A stretch of DNA of 64,000 bases from Chaetoderma sp. LZ-2023a (taxonomy: Eukaryota; Mollusca; Caudofoveata; Chaetodermatida; Chaetodermatidae), in assembly GCA_034401795.1 (NCBI GenBank), contig CM067374.1, positions 99,048,860 to 99,112,859 on the forward strand. Direction: 5' to 3'. The position numbers were made by a program, and so were the translations under genes. A model generated the notes under the pieces. The model was not told the origin of the DNA. It did no database searches and was given only the letters and a program-made list of their open reading frames with translations. Position 1 is the stretch's first letter, and the number at the start of each line of letters is the position of its first letter. Positions 43,931-56,399 of the stretch are shown here, one piece after another.

Positions 43931-44651
43931 GCTCACCTGGCCTGAAAGACCAAGTGAGCGTACGCCGTGACAACCGTCCGTCAACTTTTCCTTTAAACGA
44001 CTTCTCAAGAACCACTGGGCTGATTTCAATTATATATGGGCGAATTTTGACGCCAAATATGGTTTCATATATATTTTGGCGCATTGTGATTTCAAATTTG
44101 CCATTTTCGAGACTGTCGGATAAATGGTTTAGCGACCATCTTGGATCATTTACCTGCCAAAATCTCCCATACTAAAGCAATGGGAAATTTAAAATGTATT
44201 CTTCTCGCGCCATCTTGGATTTTGGTCGATTTTTAGAAATATTTAAAAAAGATTCTCCAAAAACGCTTGGGGGATCAATTCAAAACGCCTTAGATATCAT
44301 CTAGGGCAAGAGCTGCAACAAATTTGTTCAAGGGATCACCTAATTTTTTCCAAAACAACTCCAGAACCACTGAGTGGATTGGGCCGAAATTTGGGAGATA
44401 TGGTTAGGCACTGAGTGCCATTAAAGTTTTTTCAATGGAAGTATTACTGTATATTACTAGAAGGATCTACGTCAGAAACATGGCCGCAGTCAGAACCAAT
44501 CAAAATGTAGCGTGTTTCGCGGCCATATTGGACTTGCAAAAATGTCCACAAACTCATTTAAAAGACTACTCCTAAACCACCCACCAACAATTTTGCCAAA
44601 AATGCACAGTGCTCCAGGTGAGCGACACAGGCCCCTTGGGCCTCTTGTTCT
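43931..44651. repeat. GCTCACCTG-family repeat, ~0.72 kb copy
   Basis: 'GCTCACCTGGCCTGAAAG' then 'ACCAAGTGAGCG' at the start. 'CCAGGTGAGCGACACAGGC' then 'CCCTTGGGCCTCTTGT' at the end. It contains the 'GAACCACTGGGCTGATTTC' unit once. Confidence 0.85.
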
Positions 44652-44830
44652 TCTATATGTCCATTGGCAGGCCATAAAAAAAAATTTCATCACGAGAATC
44701 ACTGGCTCGATTATCGAGTCAATTAAAAGGGTAAATTAAAAAAAAAAGTTTTATCTTCGCCTACTAATGGACATTCCTCAAGACCACTGCAGAGGCCGGT
44801 TTTGGCCGGCTTGACCATTAAAGGGTTTAT
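44652..44830. mobile_element. Palindromic MITE FB2
   Basis: 'ATCACTGGCTCGATTATCGA' core, end 'CTTGACCATTAAAGGGTT'. It abuts the preceding repeat directly. Confidence 0.8.
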
Positions 44831-45107
44831 GGCTTGACAAGCGAATGCCCAGACCTTTTGTTAGAAATAATACATCATCTGGCATCTGCATAGATCTATT
44901 ATTATTAGATGGTTATTGATTAGTGTCCGCCACTCTTACAATTGAGACTAAATTTGTGTCATGTTTTATCTTGAAATATTCACAATTATTCACATACCTT
45001 TTGGTCTCTGTTAGATGGTCATCAACGGTAAACCGTCTAGCATATGAAGTCACCATATTCCTTCTTCGTGGTGGCTCTAGAGAGTAGACATTTCACATTG
45101 GCTTGGA

Positions 45108-45345
45108 TTAGCCCTTTGATGGCGAAGCCGACCAAAACCATCCCCTACAGTGGTCTTGAGGAATGTCCATTTGCAGGTCCAGGAAAATACAAGTTTTGAA
45201 AAATTTCTAACTAAAATGATGATAACCAGGACCAGTCATCCCAGTGGAAAATTGTCAAAAATAGTATCATCTTGGCCTGCAAATGAACATTCGGTAAGCA
45301 AATACATTGATTTTCTTTACCAGATTTAACCATTCTAGGTGTAAG
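45108..45345. mobile_element. Palindromic MITE FB2, decayed core
   Basis: 'TAGCCCTTTGATGGCGAAGC', 'GTCTTGAGGAATGTCCATTT', then a damaged core and 'TTGGCCTGCAAATGAACAT' on the right. Confidence 0.75.
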
Positions 45346-45954
45346 AGACTACTGATATTACTTGATTGCCTGATTTGAATACAAATATGTAGCAATTTTA
45401 TTCAACCTAACTTGTGCAGCATTTAGCTAGCCCTACCTGACCCGTCATTTGTTATTTGTAACTATGTCTGTATAGGTGTGCATCAGCTGTGCAGCGCACA
45501 AATTAAAATATCACATAAATAACAACAAAATACCATATATTCTTATACTGTTGATTCGAGGGCACTCATGACTAGGAACAGGACTTGTTTGTGATACGCA
45601 GACACTGAGGCTCCTAGATTATATTCAGCTTTTCATTTGAACTAGTGCCCATATAAATATGAAAAGCTTGCATTTTCAGTCTGCATCCATATGCTGATGG
45701 CAATATTTGTCCAAATCACATGTGATTACTTATGTTGATGTACAGATCATGTTGGCCAGTATTGTAATTAGTGGTTAATGTGTTGTGTTTCTTTTCATTT
45801 TCTATGCTGTGTTCATACAGTAATTTAGTCAAGATCAGTTCGACGTTGCAACTTATAGTTGTTATTGCTCAGATAAAGTTTTGACATCAGCGCCTTGATA
45901 GAATTGATTAACTCAAGAGTTTCAAGCATTTAGCTGTCAAGACTTGTCAAAGAA

Positions 45955-46190
45955 ATTGCAATTTTGAAATGGGTGTCCATTTGCAGACCAGGAGAAGGTT
46001 ATTTTTTAAAGTTTACCGCTAGAATGACAGCTGATTCCAAGTGTAAGGTTATTTTTTAAAGTTTACCACTAGAATGACAGTTGATTTCAAGTAAAAAAAA
46101 TTTAAGATTTGCTTCACCTGCAAATACACCAAATCAGTATTCCTCCAGACAAGTACAATGGCCAGTTTAGTTTGGTGTAATCATTAATGG
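45955..46190. mobile_element. Palindromic MITE FB2, with internal duplication
   Basis: 'GTCCATTTGCAGACCAGGAG' is followed by 'AGGTTATTTTTTAAAGTTTA' twice, about 57 bases apart. The hairpin core is lost. Confidence 0.65.
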
Positions 46191-46464
46191 TTAAATATCT
46201 AGGCTCAATTAAATCTGAAATATGGACTGTGTACCAGACAACAAGACCTATTTTAGAATTAGAAAGTAATGGAAAATGCTTAGACCAAAGTAAATATGCT
46301 CAGATTTACAGTGAGAAGCTTTAACATCATAACTGGAATTATAGATTAGTGAAGCCGTCGATATTAACTGAGCCGGTCATTCCAGTGGCACATTAAAAAA
46401 AATAGTTTGTGAATTGGACATTCACTAAGCAAAGATTTTAATTGTCTTCACAAGTTTGTACCAT

Positions 46465-46692
46465 TAACCCTTTAACACTCATATCATCCAAAAACGACTT
46501 CTGCAGCGGTCTTGAGAAGTGTCCATTTGCAAACCAAAAGAAGACTATTTTTGAAAATTTACCAATGGAATGACTGGATCGATAACTGAGCCAGTCATTC
46601 CATTGGTAAATTAAAAAAAATAATCTCTCGGTCTGCAAATGGACATTTTCTATGAGAAAATTGAAAATTTCTTAAATAAAGTCAAGGGTTAA
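46465..46692. mobile_element. Palindromic MITE FB2
   Basis: 'TTAACCCTTTAACACTCATA' start and 'GTCAAGGGTTAA' end, with core 'GACTGGATCGATAACTGAGC'. Termini are well preserved. A fragment of another right half lies just upstream near 46370-46440. Confidence 0.9.
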
Positions 46693-47102
46693 CTTAGAGT
46701 TCAATCTTCATCTCGGATATGTCAGTAGCTCAATTACAAAACAACACTCCTGCATTGTATATATAGATGTAGAGTGATTATGTGAATGTTTCTAAATTAT
46801 TTTGCTAGAAGTACGGGTGGTACCTAATTAGGCATATGTCGCAACTACGTCTAATTAATTTGAAAAATACTCAGTTAAATGCATCGTGAAGAATTTGTTG
46901 TATCTGGATGTTTGGAACATGTATCAGCGTATTCGCAGGATACCGGTACACAATGATCTTTCTGTTCAGTCATGTCAGTATGCATTTTCAAAGACATACT
47001 TTCAATGAACAACTAATCTGGAACCTGTTGAATATTTTGAGACTGAAAGCTGCTTGTGTCTGAAACTGGAATAACTCATTCCTATTAAATTCCCAAGATA
47101 TT

Positions 47103-47305
47103 TAACCCTTTAACCCGCGAATTTGTTTTTTTAAATTTCAATTTGTTCTTATGAAATGTCCATTTGCAGACCAAAAGAAGACTGAAAATTTACCAGTCAG
47201 TCATTCCAGTGGTAAATTTTGAAAAATCGTCTTGGTCTGCAAATGGACATTTCGCAAGACCGTTGCAGAAGCCGTTTCTGGCTGATATGAGTGTTATAGG
47301 GTTAA
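47103..47305. mobile_element. Palindromic MITE FB2, reverse order
   Basis: 'TTAACCCTTTAACCCGCGAA' start, 'GTCCATTTGCAGACCAAAAG', a core reduced to 'CCAGTCAGTCATTCC', and 'GAGTGTTATAGGGTTAA' end. Confidence 0.85.
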
Positions 47306-47574
47306 TATAATCTAAGCTATATCATGAAAATAGTGTACATGTCTACCGCCACACTATAGTTGCAACAGCTTTGTAAGAAATATAAAAAAATCTGACAGTC
47401 TGACTACTGACTAAATTATATCTGCAGAAATGAGCTAATTATATGAGCAATGTTCGAACTGATTCTTTTAAAGGCAGGTAAGTGAATATAACGCAGCTCT
47501 TGTTTGTTTATTTCTCTATCGTTCTTTTATGTGTTTGTTTTTTAATTTTGTTGTTTTTTAATTTTGTATTAACC

Positions 47575-48060
47575 CTTTAGTCCTTATTGACTAGAAACAA
47601 CAAATTCTTTGTAATGTACGAGATATATTTCGAAACTAATTTGACTAGGAACTGTTCTCTTCAAATTAGTTTCAAAATATTCAACAACTTTCCTGTATAT
47701 CTGTGTTGTCTTGAAAAATTTGTGATAGTGGAATTTCAAGGGTTAAAGGGTTATACGATATATTACACAATTCATGAATATGCAACAATGGATGAATCCA
47801 GTTTTTAGCTATGCCCCGCCCATCTCTAAGTTTCGCCCAAGCTTTGCCCATGTTGCGATCGATCAAACCCGTAACTCTTTGAATCTCAATTTCCAGAAAA
47901 CTACAGGTAAGCTGTTTAATATGTTGAAACTAATTTCACTTAAGGCTGCTGCTGCTTATGACAGCAACAGCCCCAATCAAATTAGTTTCAAAATATTCAA
48001 CAGAATGTTTATTAAATACTAAAGACATAGAATTCGTACAGCGTGACAGAATATTAAGCA
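47575..48060. mobile_element. Two FB1-type hairpin copies
   Basis: A decayed short copy (about 47630-47745, arms 'TTTCGAAACTAATTTGACTA' and 'CAAATTAGTTTCAAAATATT') is followed by a full-type copy (about 47800-48060). The latter has 'GATCGATCAAACCCGTAAC', a 'GGCTGCTGCTGCTTATGACA' stem, and the 'TTTATTAAATACTAAAGACA' tail. Confidence 0.8.
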
Positions 48061-48591
48061 GATATGTCATGGACGTAATTGATTGTGACGTCGACCTACT
48101 TATGATGTCATATATTTGACTGACAGATTGGATTGAAACTGTATTGAAGAGAAAGGGTATCTGTAGGTAATTGTGATTCATTAATATTTACTTATCATCA
48201 GTCATGTCAATTGATGTTTTCTCAGCCAGCTATCCATGATCTATTGGCCCAAGTCCCACTGGTCTAACACTTATTGGGTAAAAAAGTTCAAGAAATTTTA
48301 TCGTTTCGAATGGAAAAGTCAATTTTGTGGCCCAGTTAAAAATATATTTTGAAAGCTTCTCAATGAAATGCCACCGTACATCATTTCTTTGGGACATTTT
48401 CATAGATTCTTGGACTATTTTTCTGCAAGTGGGCATGCCTCAAGACCACTGGCAGCAGATTATTTTTTTCTCCTTGAAATGGCCACTATTACACACTAAA
48501 GACAGACTGTGGGACAGTCTGCTACTAACTACAGCAAAGCCGTCATGGAATGTCTGCCTTTTGGTACACAGGATGGCGAGTTATAGGTTAT

Positions 48592-48790
48592 AACCCTTTA
48601 TTGACTAAGCGGACCTTTGCAGTGGTCTTGACATGCTTGAGAAATGTCTATTTGCATGAGAAGATAAGACTTTCACCGCTGAAATAACTGGCAAGTTTTC
48701 AAAACGGTCTTCTCTTGGCCTGCAAATGACCATTCATTTATGCAAGTTTCAATTTTCTGGAAAGCATCTTGACCATTAAAGGGCTAATGT
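48592..48790. mobile_element. Palindromic MITE FB2
   Basis: 'TAACCCTTTATTGACTAAGC' start and 'CTTGACCATTAAAGGGCTAA' end. The core is partly deleted. Confidence 0.8.
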
Positions 48791-48794
48791 ATTT

Positions 48795-49890
48795 AATTGC
48801 ACAGCTATACATTACCTTTATCTATATATCTGTGTTTGATTGTCTTACATGCATTGAAGTAGATTTCACACAATTATTTTCTATTAGTAGTTACTGGTGG
48901 GTGGATAATGTTGCTGAGTTAAAGCTTGAATGCTTGGTATGCTTTACGTTGAGGATTTCATTATTTGTAGATGACTCGAGAATTTTAAAATAATTATGAA
49001 GACTTGTATGTAGGTAACAAAAGCTACACAGATGTGTGGCATCATGAGATTCGTCAGCCTTGCCACTACAGGTTATTTTTGTTCTTTTTGTCGAACACGC
49101 TACCCCCACATGCCATCTATTTACAAAGGATTCATTGTCATTTAAAACATTTACAGTACTTTGAAAATAATTTGTATAGGAGCATTTTCAAAATGTGCAA
49201 ATGTTGGCCTGTACATGGCTGCCTTGAAATGGAGAGACTGGAGTTTCGGAGATGAAATCGTTAATTTAAATATTGACGGTAATGTCCAGTTAAATAAAAT
49301 TATACAAAGAAATATGTTGATTATGGATTGCATTTTCATATTAACTTTGCCGGAAGATGTAATAACTTCTAGTGTAATTAGTTTTCATGTTCCTGATCAA
49401 GATAAACATCCTAAAAGATTGCCATGTATCAATTGGTATAATTACTACTAATTGGTGTATATACTGACCGTACAGCGTGTCATTGTGATTTGTGAATTGT
49501 GAAAAATCTGGAGCTCTAATGCAAAATATTCAAATTGGTTTTAGTTGCGCCTCGGAACATATGACTGTTGGTCAAATTTTTTTGGGACATTTCTGACAAA
49601 TCTACCTAAGTCACAAATATAGTAAATTACACTTGTTATTTAATGTTTCAAACCTAAAGCCATGGGCAGCAATAACTTTTCATAAAACTGAAATCAATCA
49701 AAATTTAATTTTAAAAGTATTGCATGTGGTGATAATGATTGGTGGTTACCAAATGTTCCTGTTGGATATGCTTGTCAATGACACCTGTGACCAAGCTATT
49801 GTACATGATTAGTCAACAACATAGGATTTATGAAGCGGGTCTCCAGTCTCCAGATAATAAGTGCAGTTCATTATGAACTGTTCATAGTAC
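48795..49890. other. Intron, unassigned
   Basis: No gene or repeat that I recognise. Confidence 0.35.
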
Positions 49891-49892
49891 AT

Positions 49893-50118
49893 AGGGTACT
49901 GTGTGTATAGAGTACTGTATGTATTGGGTACTGTGTGTATTGGGTACTGTGTGTACAGGGTACTGTGTGTATAGAGTACTGTATGTATTGGGTACTGTGT
50001 GTATTGGGTACTGTGTGTACAGGGTACTGTGTGTATAGGGTACTGTATGTATTGGGTACTGTGTGTATTGGGTGCTGTATGTATAGGGTACTGCGTGTAT
50101 TGGGTACTGCGTGTATTC
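49893..50118. repeat. 16-bp minisatellite with 64-bp higher order
   Basis: About 14 units of 'GGGTACTGTGTGTATT'. Variants ending -TATT, -TATT, -TACA, -TATA follow each other in a fixed order twice in succession, giving a 64-bp higher-order period (starts near 49909 and 49973). Confidence 0.92.
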
Positions 50119-50139
50119 CGGCAAAAATTATTTACATCA

Positions 50140-50355
50140 TTAATCCTTTAACACTCATCATCCAAAAACAGCTTCTGCAGTGGTCTTTAGCAATGTTCAT
50201 TTGCAGACCAAGAGAAGACTGTTTTTGAAAATTTACCACCGGAATGACTGGCTCGATAACCGAGCCAGTCATTCCAGTGGTAATTTTTCAAAAATAATCT
50301 TGGTCTGTAAATTGGCAATTTTCTTAAAATTTACCTTAAATGGTTAATTGGTTAA
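50140..50355. mobile_element. Palindromic MITE FB2
   Basis: 'TTAATCCTTTAACACTCATC' start, and the clean core 'ACTGGCTCGATAACCGAGCC' with 'TTCTGCAGTGGTC' and 'AATTTACCACCGG' arms. Confidence 0.9.
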
Positions 50356-51635
50356 CATTTGCAAAATTGAATTGATCCCTATTACCAACCCCACACATGA
50401 TTTAATAGCCACAAACTCTTCAGTGATTAATTCCAGTGGGGCCTGCACACAGATTTTCTATTACGTTTTCAGAGATATGCTATTACGTTTTATAGGCACC
50501 TGACATTCAGGTGATCGTTTAATTGCTCAGATGACCATTTTGGTTAAATTTGCAATGATTTTTTCTGCAAATATTCAGCATTTGAGAGGTCGGTTTTATC
50601 GCAAGCGAGAAAATAACTGGAGATTTCGCTGGCACATGATTCTCCTTGTTGATCCCTAGACGAAGGAGTGAGCTGTGAAATTAATAAATATAACTACCCA
50701 TGTCTAGTGTGAAGAATGGGTTTGCACGTGCCTTCACGTATTCTAGTCATTATTCCTGTCATACAGTTGTGCTCTACCCTAGTATGTTACATAAAGGACA
50801 CTCATTGATATATACAGTGTCTCATTTCGAGGTATTAACCATTGAATTATAATTGCTTTCATGAGTCTTGTCTGTAAATGTGATTACGACTGTTCTCTAG
50901 AGTCTAGTGTGGGTCAGATTACTATGTTATTTCCTTGCTTATATATATAATTCGATCAACAATTTCAGGACTCCGAAGAAAGGCCAATTTTTGTAAAGAA
51001 TTTAACAATTTTTCTTAGTGAATTCCAGAACGCTATTTACCATAAGCCATTCTAGTAATCCACTTTCAAAACATTCTCATGACCATTTAGAGAATATTTT
51101 TACCTTGCCATTAAAGCATTCATGGAAAACTATCTTACAAGTTAGTGCTTGGGTAGCTAATCAACATCCAGAACTCTTATGGCTGTGTTCACACCGGAGA
51201 GTTACTTCAGACATGTCAGACAGAGTAGCGTTGATGTATTGATCACTGGCGTATGTCTGAACATGCTAATTTGATACTTCTGTGGGATTGAGTTAATTTA
51301 AAAAAGTTATTGTGATAACTGAATCGAAGTAGTTGCGCTGATGTAAATCTGTAATGTGCATGCAATGCATTTCTTATCTGCGCTGCTGGGGGAATGAGCT
51401 TCTTGAACTAGAATTTTAGACGATCAACCCCCCCCCCCCTTTCCTAGCTAATATACAATCCTGATGTTTCGGCGAGGATGCAATACTCTCAAGTGTATAT
51501 CCGAGTTCATCTGGGACAGCAGCTTGTCACAAAGTGGCACAATCATTTGAATGCAAAAGACATTTCCTATGCGACCGTCTGGCGTCAGATTGACCCATTT
51601 ACCGACAAATCCCTGAAAAAAGTATATTTCTTTAC
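50356..51635. other. Intron, unassigned
   Basis: No recognisable gene. A C tract lies at 51427-51438. Confidence 0.35.
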
Positions 51636-51770
51636 TTATTCTGTTTTAAATTTAACTGTAAGGCAGCAACGACTTCCAGTTAAATTATTTTCAAAATATT
51701 CAGTTTGCCTGTATCGTGGTGTTGAAAATGAGATAGGGGAATTCATCGGTGAAAGGGTTAAGAACACCAG
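51636..51770. mobile_element. FB1-type half element
   Basis: 'GGCAGCAACGACTTCCAG' followed by 'TTTTCAAAATATTCAGTTTG' and 'GGGGAATTCATCGGTGAAAG'. It is the same subtype as the copy nested in the Polinton at about 22870-22965. Confidence 0.7.
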
Positions 51771-51821
51771 ACACCTTTTGTGAGCATCTGTATGGAGTGC
51801 TTAGTTCTTCTGTTAAATTTA

Positions 51822-52056
51822 ATGGTCAAGCCTGTCAAAAGGGCTTACAGGCCACTGCAGTGGTCTTGAGAAATTTCCATTTGCATACCAGAGAAGACTA
51901 TTTCTGAAAATTGACGAGCAGAGTGACTGACTTGCTAATCGAGCCAGTCTTTCTAGTGGTAAACTTTCACCAATATCTTTCTCTCAGCTTACAAATGGAC
52001 ATTCGCTGAGTAAAAATTTCAATTTCCTAGACAAATCTTGACCATTAAAGGGTTAA
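51822..52056. mobile_element. Palindromic MITE FB2
   Basis: 'GTGGTCTTGAGAAATTTCCA', core 'GACTGACTTGCTAATCGAGC', and 'TTGACCATTAAAGGGTTAAT' end. Confidence 0.82.
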
Positions 52057-52379
52057 TGGTCAGAGCATATATATTGTAGTCCGACTATAGATTTCACTTT
52101 TGCATGTGCCACACTAGTTATGTATTAGTTTATAATCACCTTACATGTGTCTCCATACAATATGGTCATGCTTGTGCCGTGCTCTAATTGTGTTTAATTT
52201 CGGGCTTAATTATCCCCTTGAAAGTGAAGTATGTCACTAACTGTTTTCGATGCAATAACTTGTTACACTGAACAGATTTAACCCAAATTTGGAATATATC
52301 TTAATACTAGTTCTAAAGGTGATGGTCAAGTTCCTGTTTCACTCAGTAGTTCTTGGAAATTTATCTCGGCGTATTTGAC

Positions 52380-52635
52380 ATTGTCATGTCCCTCTAGCTA
52401 AGCTCCACCCACACCTCACTCGTGTTGAGATCGATCGATCGATCTCTGAACTCTGACTCAATTTCCAGAAAACTATACATTTAAGCTATTGAATATTTTG
52501 GAACTAATTTGACTGGGCCCTGCCTATGGCAGCAACAGTGTCCAGTCAAATTAGTTTCAAAATATTCAACAGTATGTTTATTAAATAGTAGACATACAAT
52601 TCGTACAACTTGTCAGACTATTAAGAGTTAAAGAC
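52380..52635. mobile_element. FB1 element, full type
   Basis: 'CTAGCTAAGCTCCACCCACA', 'TTTCCAGAAAACTATACA', arms 'TTGAATATTTTGGAACTAAT' and 'ATTAGTTTCAAAATATTCAA', and tail 'GTTTATTAAATAGTAGACAT'. One of the best preserved copies. Confidence 0.88.
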
Positions 52636-52639
52636 GGGC

Positions 52640-53800
52640 CAAATAGAATCATTTATGACGTAATGATTATGACATCATCCTACACACCGCTTAGCATGAC
52701 CGTAGCTGATTATGACTTCGGATGATAGATGGATACTCTGGAAAGGTGAATTATCTTCATTGAACTAGATGGTTAATTTGTTCATTTCTGGGCAATAATT
52801 TGCGAAAGACTAATCAGATTTGAGGGATTCCAAATTTATCTTAAGATATTGCTTATTATATGAGCACAGTTGACATAAAGTTTCTGTTACATGAGTTTTC
52901 ATCAATATTTACCAGAGTTATTGCCCTTTAAAATACAAACTGGTGGTTGGGTATAACTTGTATAAAACCTGTGCCCATGCATACAACTTATTTCTGGAGA
53001 ATACAATTTAACATCGCCGTTCCCAAATGTTTTAAAAAAGTTTTGTCATACCCAGTATTTAGAATTGTTGTTTGATGAAAAACTCATCGGAGATCCTTCT
53101 TAGACATCAATGATATTAAACTGTTGAACTAACTAATATTAAGCTGACTGTCAATACGCGTGGGCTTTATTATTTTTTTTAACTTCATAGATAGTATAAC
53201 AAATATAACACATAACATCAATAGAAAGTTTTCCAAAACATGTGTTAGTTATAAAATTTCACAACCAAGTATTAATACCTATGAGTCTATGACCAATAAA
53301 TGTTTTGGAATTAGCCCTTCGACCACTGATATTTCCTGGGTTTCATTCCCTTTCTTAAGATAACTATCCACACACATTTTGAAAAAAAATGTTGCCGATA
53401 TTGAAATCGTCACGCCCACCATCTGTCTTGACTGTCTGTCATGCCATAGCTGTGCGTGGAATTCAACCAATTTAATTTGTAGTGCATTGCCCATATGATT
53501 GCAAATTGTGAGACAACATTTATATTTGTTTCTAACCAGGTGGGGTGGGGTGGGGTGGACCCAGAGGCATAGTCAAAGTTTGGGTAAGTGTTGGGATTTG
53601 TGATTGTGGAAACTTTACTAGGCGTTTTTTTAAATAAGTTTGGTGTCTAATAATAGACAGCAATACCTTTCAACAACTTTGTTTCTAAGATTTACACCAA
53701 TGAAGAATCTAGACAAGCATGGGCTCCATCAAAATTGTGTTTTATGTAACTGGCTTCCTGCTGAATGTCTCCAGACTACATTTTCTATGGAGTCTAACTC
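52640..53800. other. Intron, unassigned
   Basis: No gene seen. A short (GGGGT)n run occurs at about 53541-53560. Confidence 0.4.
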
Positions 53801-53804
53801 TGGA

Positions 53805-53895
53805 TATGCTGAATATTTTGAAAACAATTTGACTGAAAAGTTCTTGGTGGCCACCCACAACTTTCAGTCAAATACTTTTCAAAATATTAAGCATG
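53805..53895. mobile_element. FB1 variant hairpin just upstream of finger exon C
   Basis: Arms 'GCTGAATATTTTGAAAACAA' and 'CTTTTCAAAATATTAAGC' surround a distinct stem 'GAAAAGTTCTTGGTGGCCAC'. The same subtype occurs at about 61085-61175. It ends some 85 bases before the splice acceptor at 53978. Confidence 0.8.
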
Positions 53896-53978
53896 TCCAG
53901 AGTTATTGGCCATTGAACATATTGTGTGGTGGCTTATAGCAGTCAGGCAGTTAATTTTATTATTGTGCTTGGTTCCAG

Positions 53979-54433
53979 AATTGATGGACATGGTGCCGTT
54001 CTCTGCATGCATGTCACCGACTTTTGTTTACTGTGACAGCAATAAAAGCAATATTAGACAATCTTCTACACAATTCAGTTCCTCCCAAACAATGGCCAAT
54101 GTCTTGTCATCCGTCCCATTCACTGGCCTAATACAGAGTACTGATGAGAATAAGCGATATCACCAGTGTAAAATATGTGGATTTAAGACACGTGTATTAG
54201 TAGCGTATAATCATCATTGCAAGCTGCATGAGAAAGGGAATGCTGTTTGTAATAATGTTTGTAAATACTGCGGCGCGACCTATGCCGATATAAAAGGCAT
54301 GCATCAACACATACGAGCTATACATTTTGGCATCTTTTTTCGTTGTAGTATTTGTGGGAAAGAATTTGCATCAGTTCAGGGAAGAAATCAACACTATAAT
54401 AAAAAACATGTACGTGTATTAAATTCTAAGTGA
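53979..54433 (+). CDS. Alternative last exon C: three C2H2 zinc fingers
   Basis: Acceptor 'TTGTGCTTGGTTCCAG' ends at 53978. The exon opens with two bases that complete the phase-1 codon of the 39330 donor (G|AA), then 'LMDMVPFSACMSPTF', and ends at TGA 54431-54433. It encodes 151 residues with three fingers: 'CKICGFKTRVLVAYNHHCKL' then H, 'CKYCGATYADIKGMHQHIRA' then IH, and 'CSICGKEFASVQGRNQHYNK' then KH. All have C-x2-C-x12-H-x3/4-H spacing. Linkers are not of the TGEKP type. Spliced to the two upstream exons, the coding length is exactly 518 codons including the stop. It would give this isoform its own DNA specificity. Confidence 0.82.
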
Positions 54434-55033
54434 TTTTAATAGTGAGATCATTTATGTTAGCACTGACAATATGTGATAATACCATGTCGTGGCTTTCTAC
54501 AGATTAGCTGCCATACAAAATGTCTTTGATTAAGACTCATCATCTGTTTCCATAAATGGAAAGTGGTCGCCTGAGTACATGTAGTTTTGACTACAATCAC
54601 TCGTATGTTATGGAGCTGATCACATGTTATGTACAATAATTAGTCATTCTGGTGGTGTGTTGGATGCGAACCTATTGATCGCTCTCCTTCACTGGCTTCA
54701 GTACTATGAATGTATCTGAGCATGTTGGCTGATCTAGAAAAGGCTTGTCTTCATTTTGCACACAGTTACATTGTAAAATATTCTCTGTACGGACATATTC
54801 ATACATCTTTCTTATTCAATATTGCTTATATTATTTTTGATAATTTTAATTGAAGTTGAAAATATATACATTTATATTGAGTACTACTGACAAATATCAC
54901 AGAATCTAAATAATGTTTGTCTGAAGTTATTTTTCCAAACATTAAATATTCATTCTAGGCTAGCTATTCCGTATCTTAATTTTTCTTTAAACCTTTTATA
55001 ATCCTAAAACTGGGCATCTGCTTTGTGTTGCAG
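54434..55033. other. 3' UTR of exon C and short spacer to exon B
   Basis: 600 bases without another frame. No canonical AATAAA occurs soon after the exon C stop. An ATTAAA lies near 54938. The spacer ends in the acceptor of exon B, so exon C may either terminate here or be skipped. Confidence 0.5.
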
Positions 55034-55668
55034 GTGCCCAGCCGCAGTATTCTGTCCAGTCAAGTTATTCGAACCTGACTTCTGGCACCCAGGGAGGTGG
55101 TGTCTCTCTGTCAGCAAGGAAGTCAGGATTGAAAAAGACAGGCATTGTTAACAAGCTTCTAACATCAGGCATACCACATATTGACTTACAGCACACATCT
55201 ATTGCTTCTTTGTCTAAGGCTAGTAATACTGCATCTGTTCCAGCTGTTAGTATAAATGATGATTCTAAGCAGCAGGTGATAGTGTCTGATCATACTCAAA
55301 TTAGTTGCCTAGATGAAAGCACAAGTATAGACCTTGATTACAGTAATTACTCATCCATTTCCATGAGCTCCCCATCAGAGGCATCACTTCAGGATCATTA
55401 TAGTACGGAGTTTACCTGCCTGTTGTGCGGTGAAACATGTTTGGGCATGTACCCATTCCGTAAACATTTGTATACACATACGGATAAAAGGTCAATGTCG
55501 CATGAGTGTAGTTTGTGTGGTTCTGTGCTGAAAAGAACACAGCACTTCGTTCGACACGTGTTTGGACATCATGTACAGGCACGACAGTTATTTACGTGTA
55601 ACGTATGTGGCCGTCAATTTGGTAGACAGGATGAGTTTAGGAAACACTATATTATAAATCATGTTTAG
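55034..55668 (+). CDS. Alternative last exon B: three C2H2 zinc fingers
   Basis: Acceptor 'GCTTTGTGTTGCAG' ends at 55033. It opens G|GT, 'AQPQYSVQSSYSNLTSGTQG', in the same phase as exons A and C, and stops at TAG 55666-55668. A Ser-rich stretch of about 130 residues precedes three fingers: 'CLLCGETCLGMYPFRKHLYT' then H, 'CSLCGSVLKRTQHFVRHVFG' then H, and 'CNVCGRQFGRQDEFRKHYII' then NH. Finger 2 and the following linker ('HFVRH', then V-x-A-R-x-x-F) closely resemble those of exon A, so the two cassettes are paralogues. Joined to the common exons the coding length is 578 codons including the stop. ATTAAA at about 55723 may serve as poly(A) signal. Confidence 0.85.
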
Positions 55669-55702
55669 TTTATTATTGATTGAGATGCTTTATGCATTAT
55701 CT

Positions 55703-56161
55703 TAGACTTGCGCAATTGTTATTAAATCGAAAACCACGATTACTTTTTAAATCGTGAACTTAAACTATTTAAAATTACATAATCGATTAATCGTAAATAA
55801 TTTCAACTGCATAAAATATTTCAATACCTGTCTTAATTGCTCTAGTGCAATTGGTCACGAAAATTGACATTTTACTCAGCGAATGTATGTCTGTTTGTAG
55901 GCCAAGAGAATGCTATTTTTGAAAATGTGTCACTAGAATGACTGGCTCGACCATCGAGCCAGGCATTCCCGTTATACATGTTAAAAAAAATAGCCTCTTG
56001 GCCTGCGAATGGACATTGCTAAACAGCATTGCAGCTTTTTTCATTAATATGTCTTTGTTGTTATATCTGTGTAATTTGTACCTAGACTGATTAATCGAGT
56101 AATCACTATCACTCTTAGATAATCGATCGTGATCACTTGAAGCAATAATCACACACGCCTA
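55703..56161. mobile_element. hAT-like MITE with an FB2 copy inside
   Basis: The left end TAGACTTGCGCAATTG and the reverse-complemented right end TAGGCGTGTGTGATTATTG are similar. The interior near both ends is built from 'TAATCGATTAATCG'-type palindromes. An FB2 element (about 55860-56035, core 'ACTGGCTCGACCATCGAGCC') has inserted into it. Flanking octamers (CATTATCT / CTTGATAT) do not match, so no target duplication can be claimed. Confidence 0.65.
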
Positions 56162-56399
56162 CTTGATATTTTCTTGTTTTTGGCGTATATAATATCATGA
56201 TACTATATGATGATTCTAGAGACAGCTGATCATGCATATTATATAAAGAATGAGACATGAATCTCTTCCCAATCACCTCCATCTGTTCTCAATTAATGAA
56301 TCCAACTTATCGATCAATCATATGACGTCATAATCAACGTCACATGTAGGATGATGTTATAATCAATTGCATCACGAATGACTTAATTAAGTTCGTCAT

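Noticed and set aside
49882-50228. Open frames on both strands over the 16-bp minisatellite
   Set aside because: Periodic low-complexity peptides in several frames, with no start context or splice signals.
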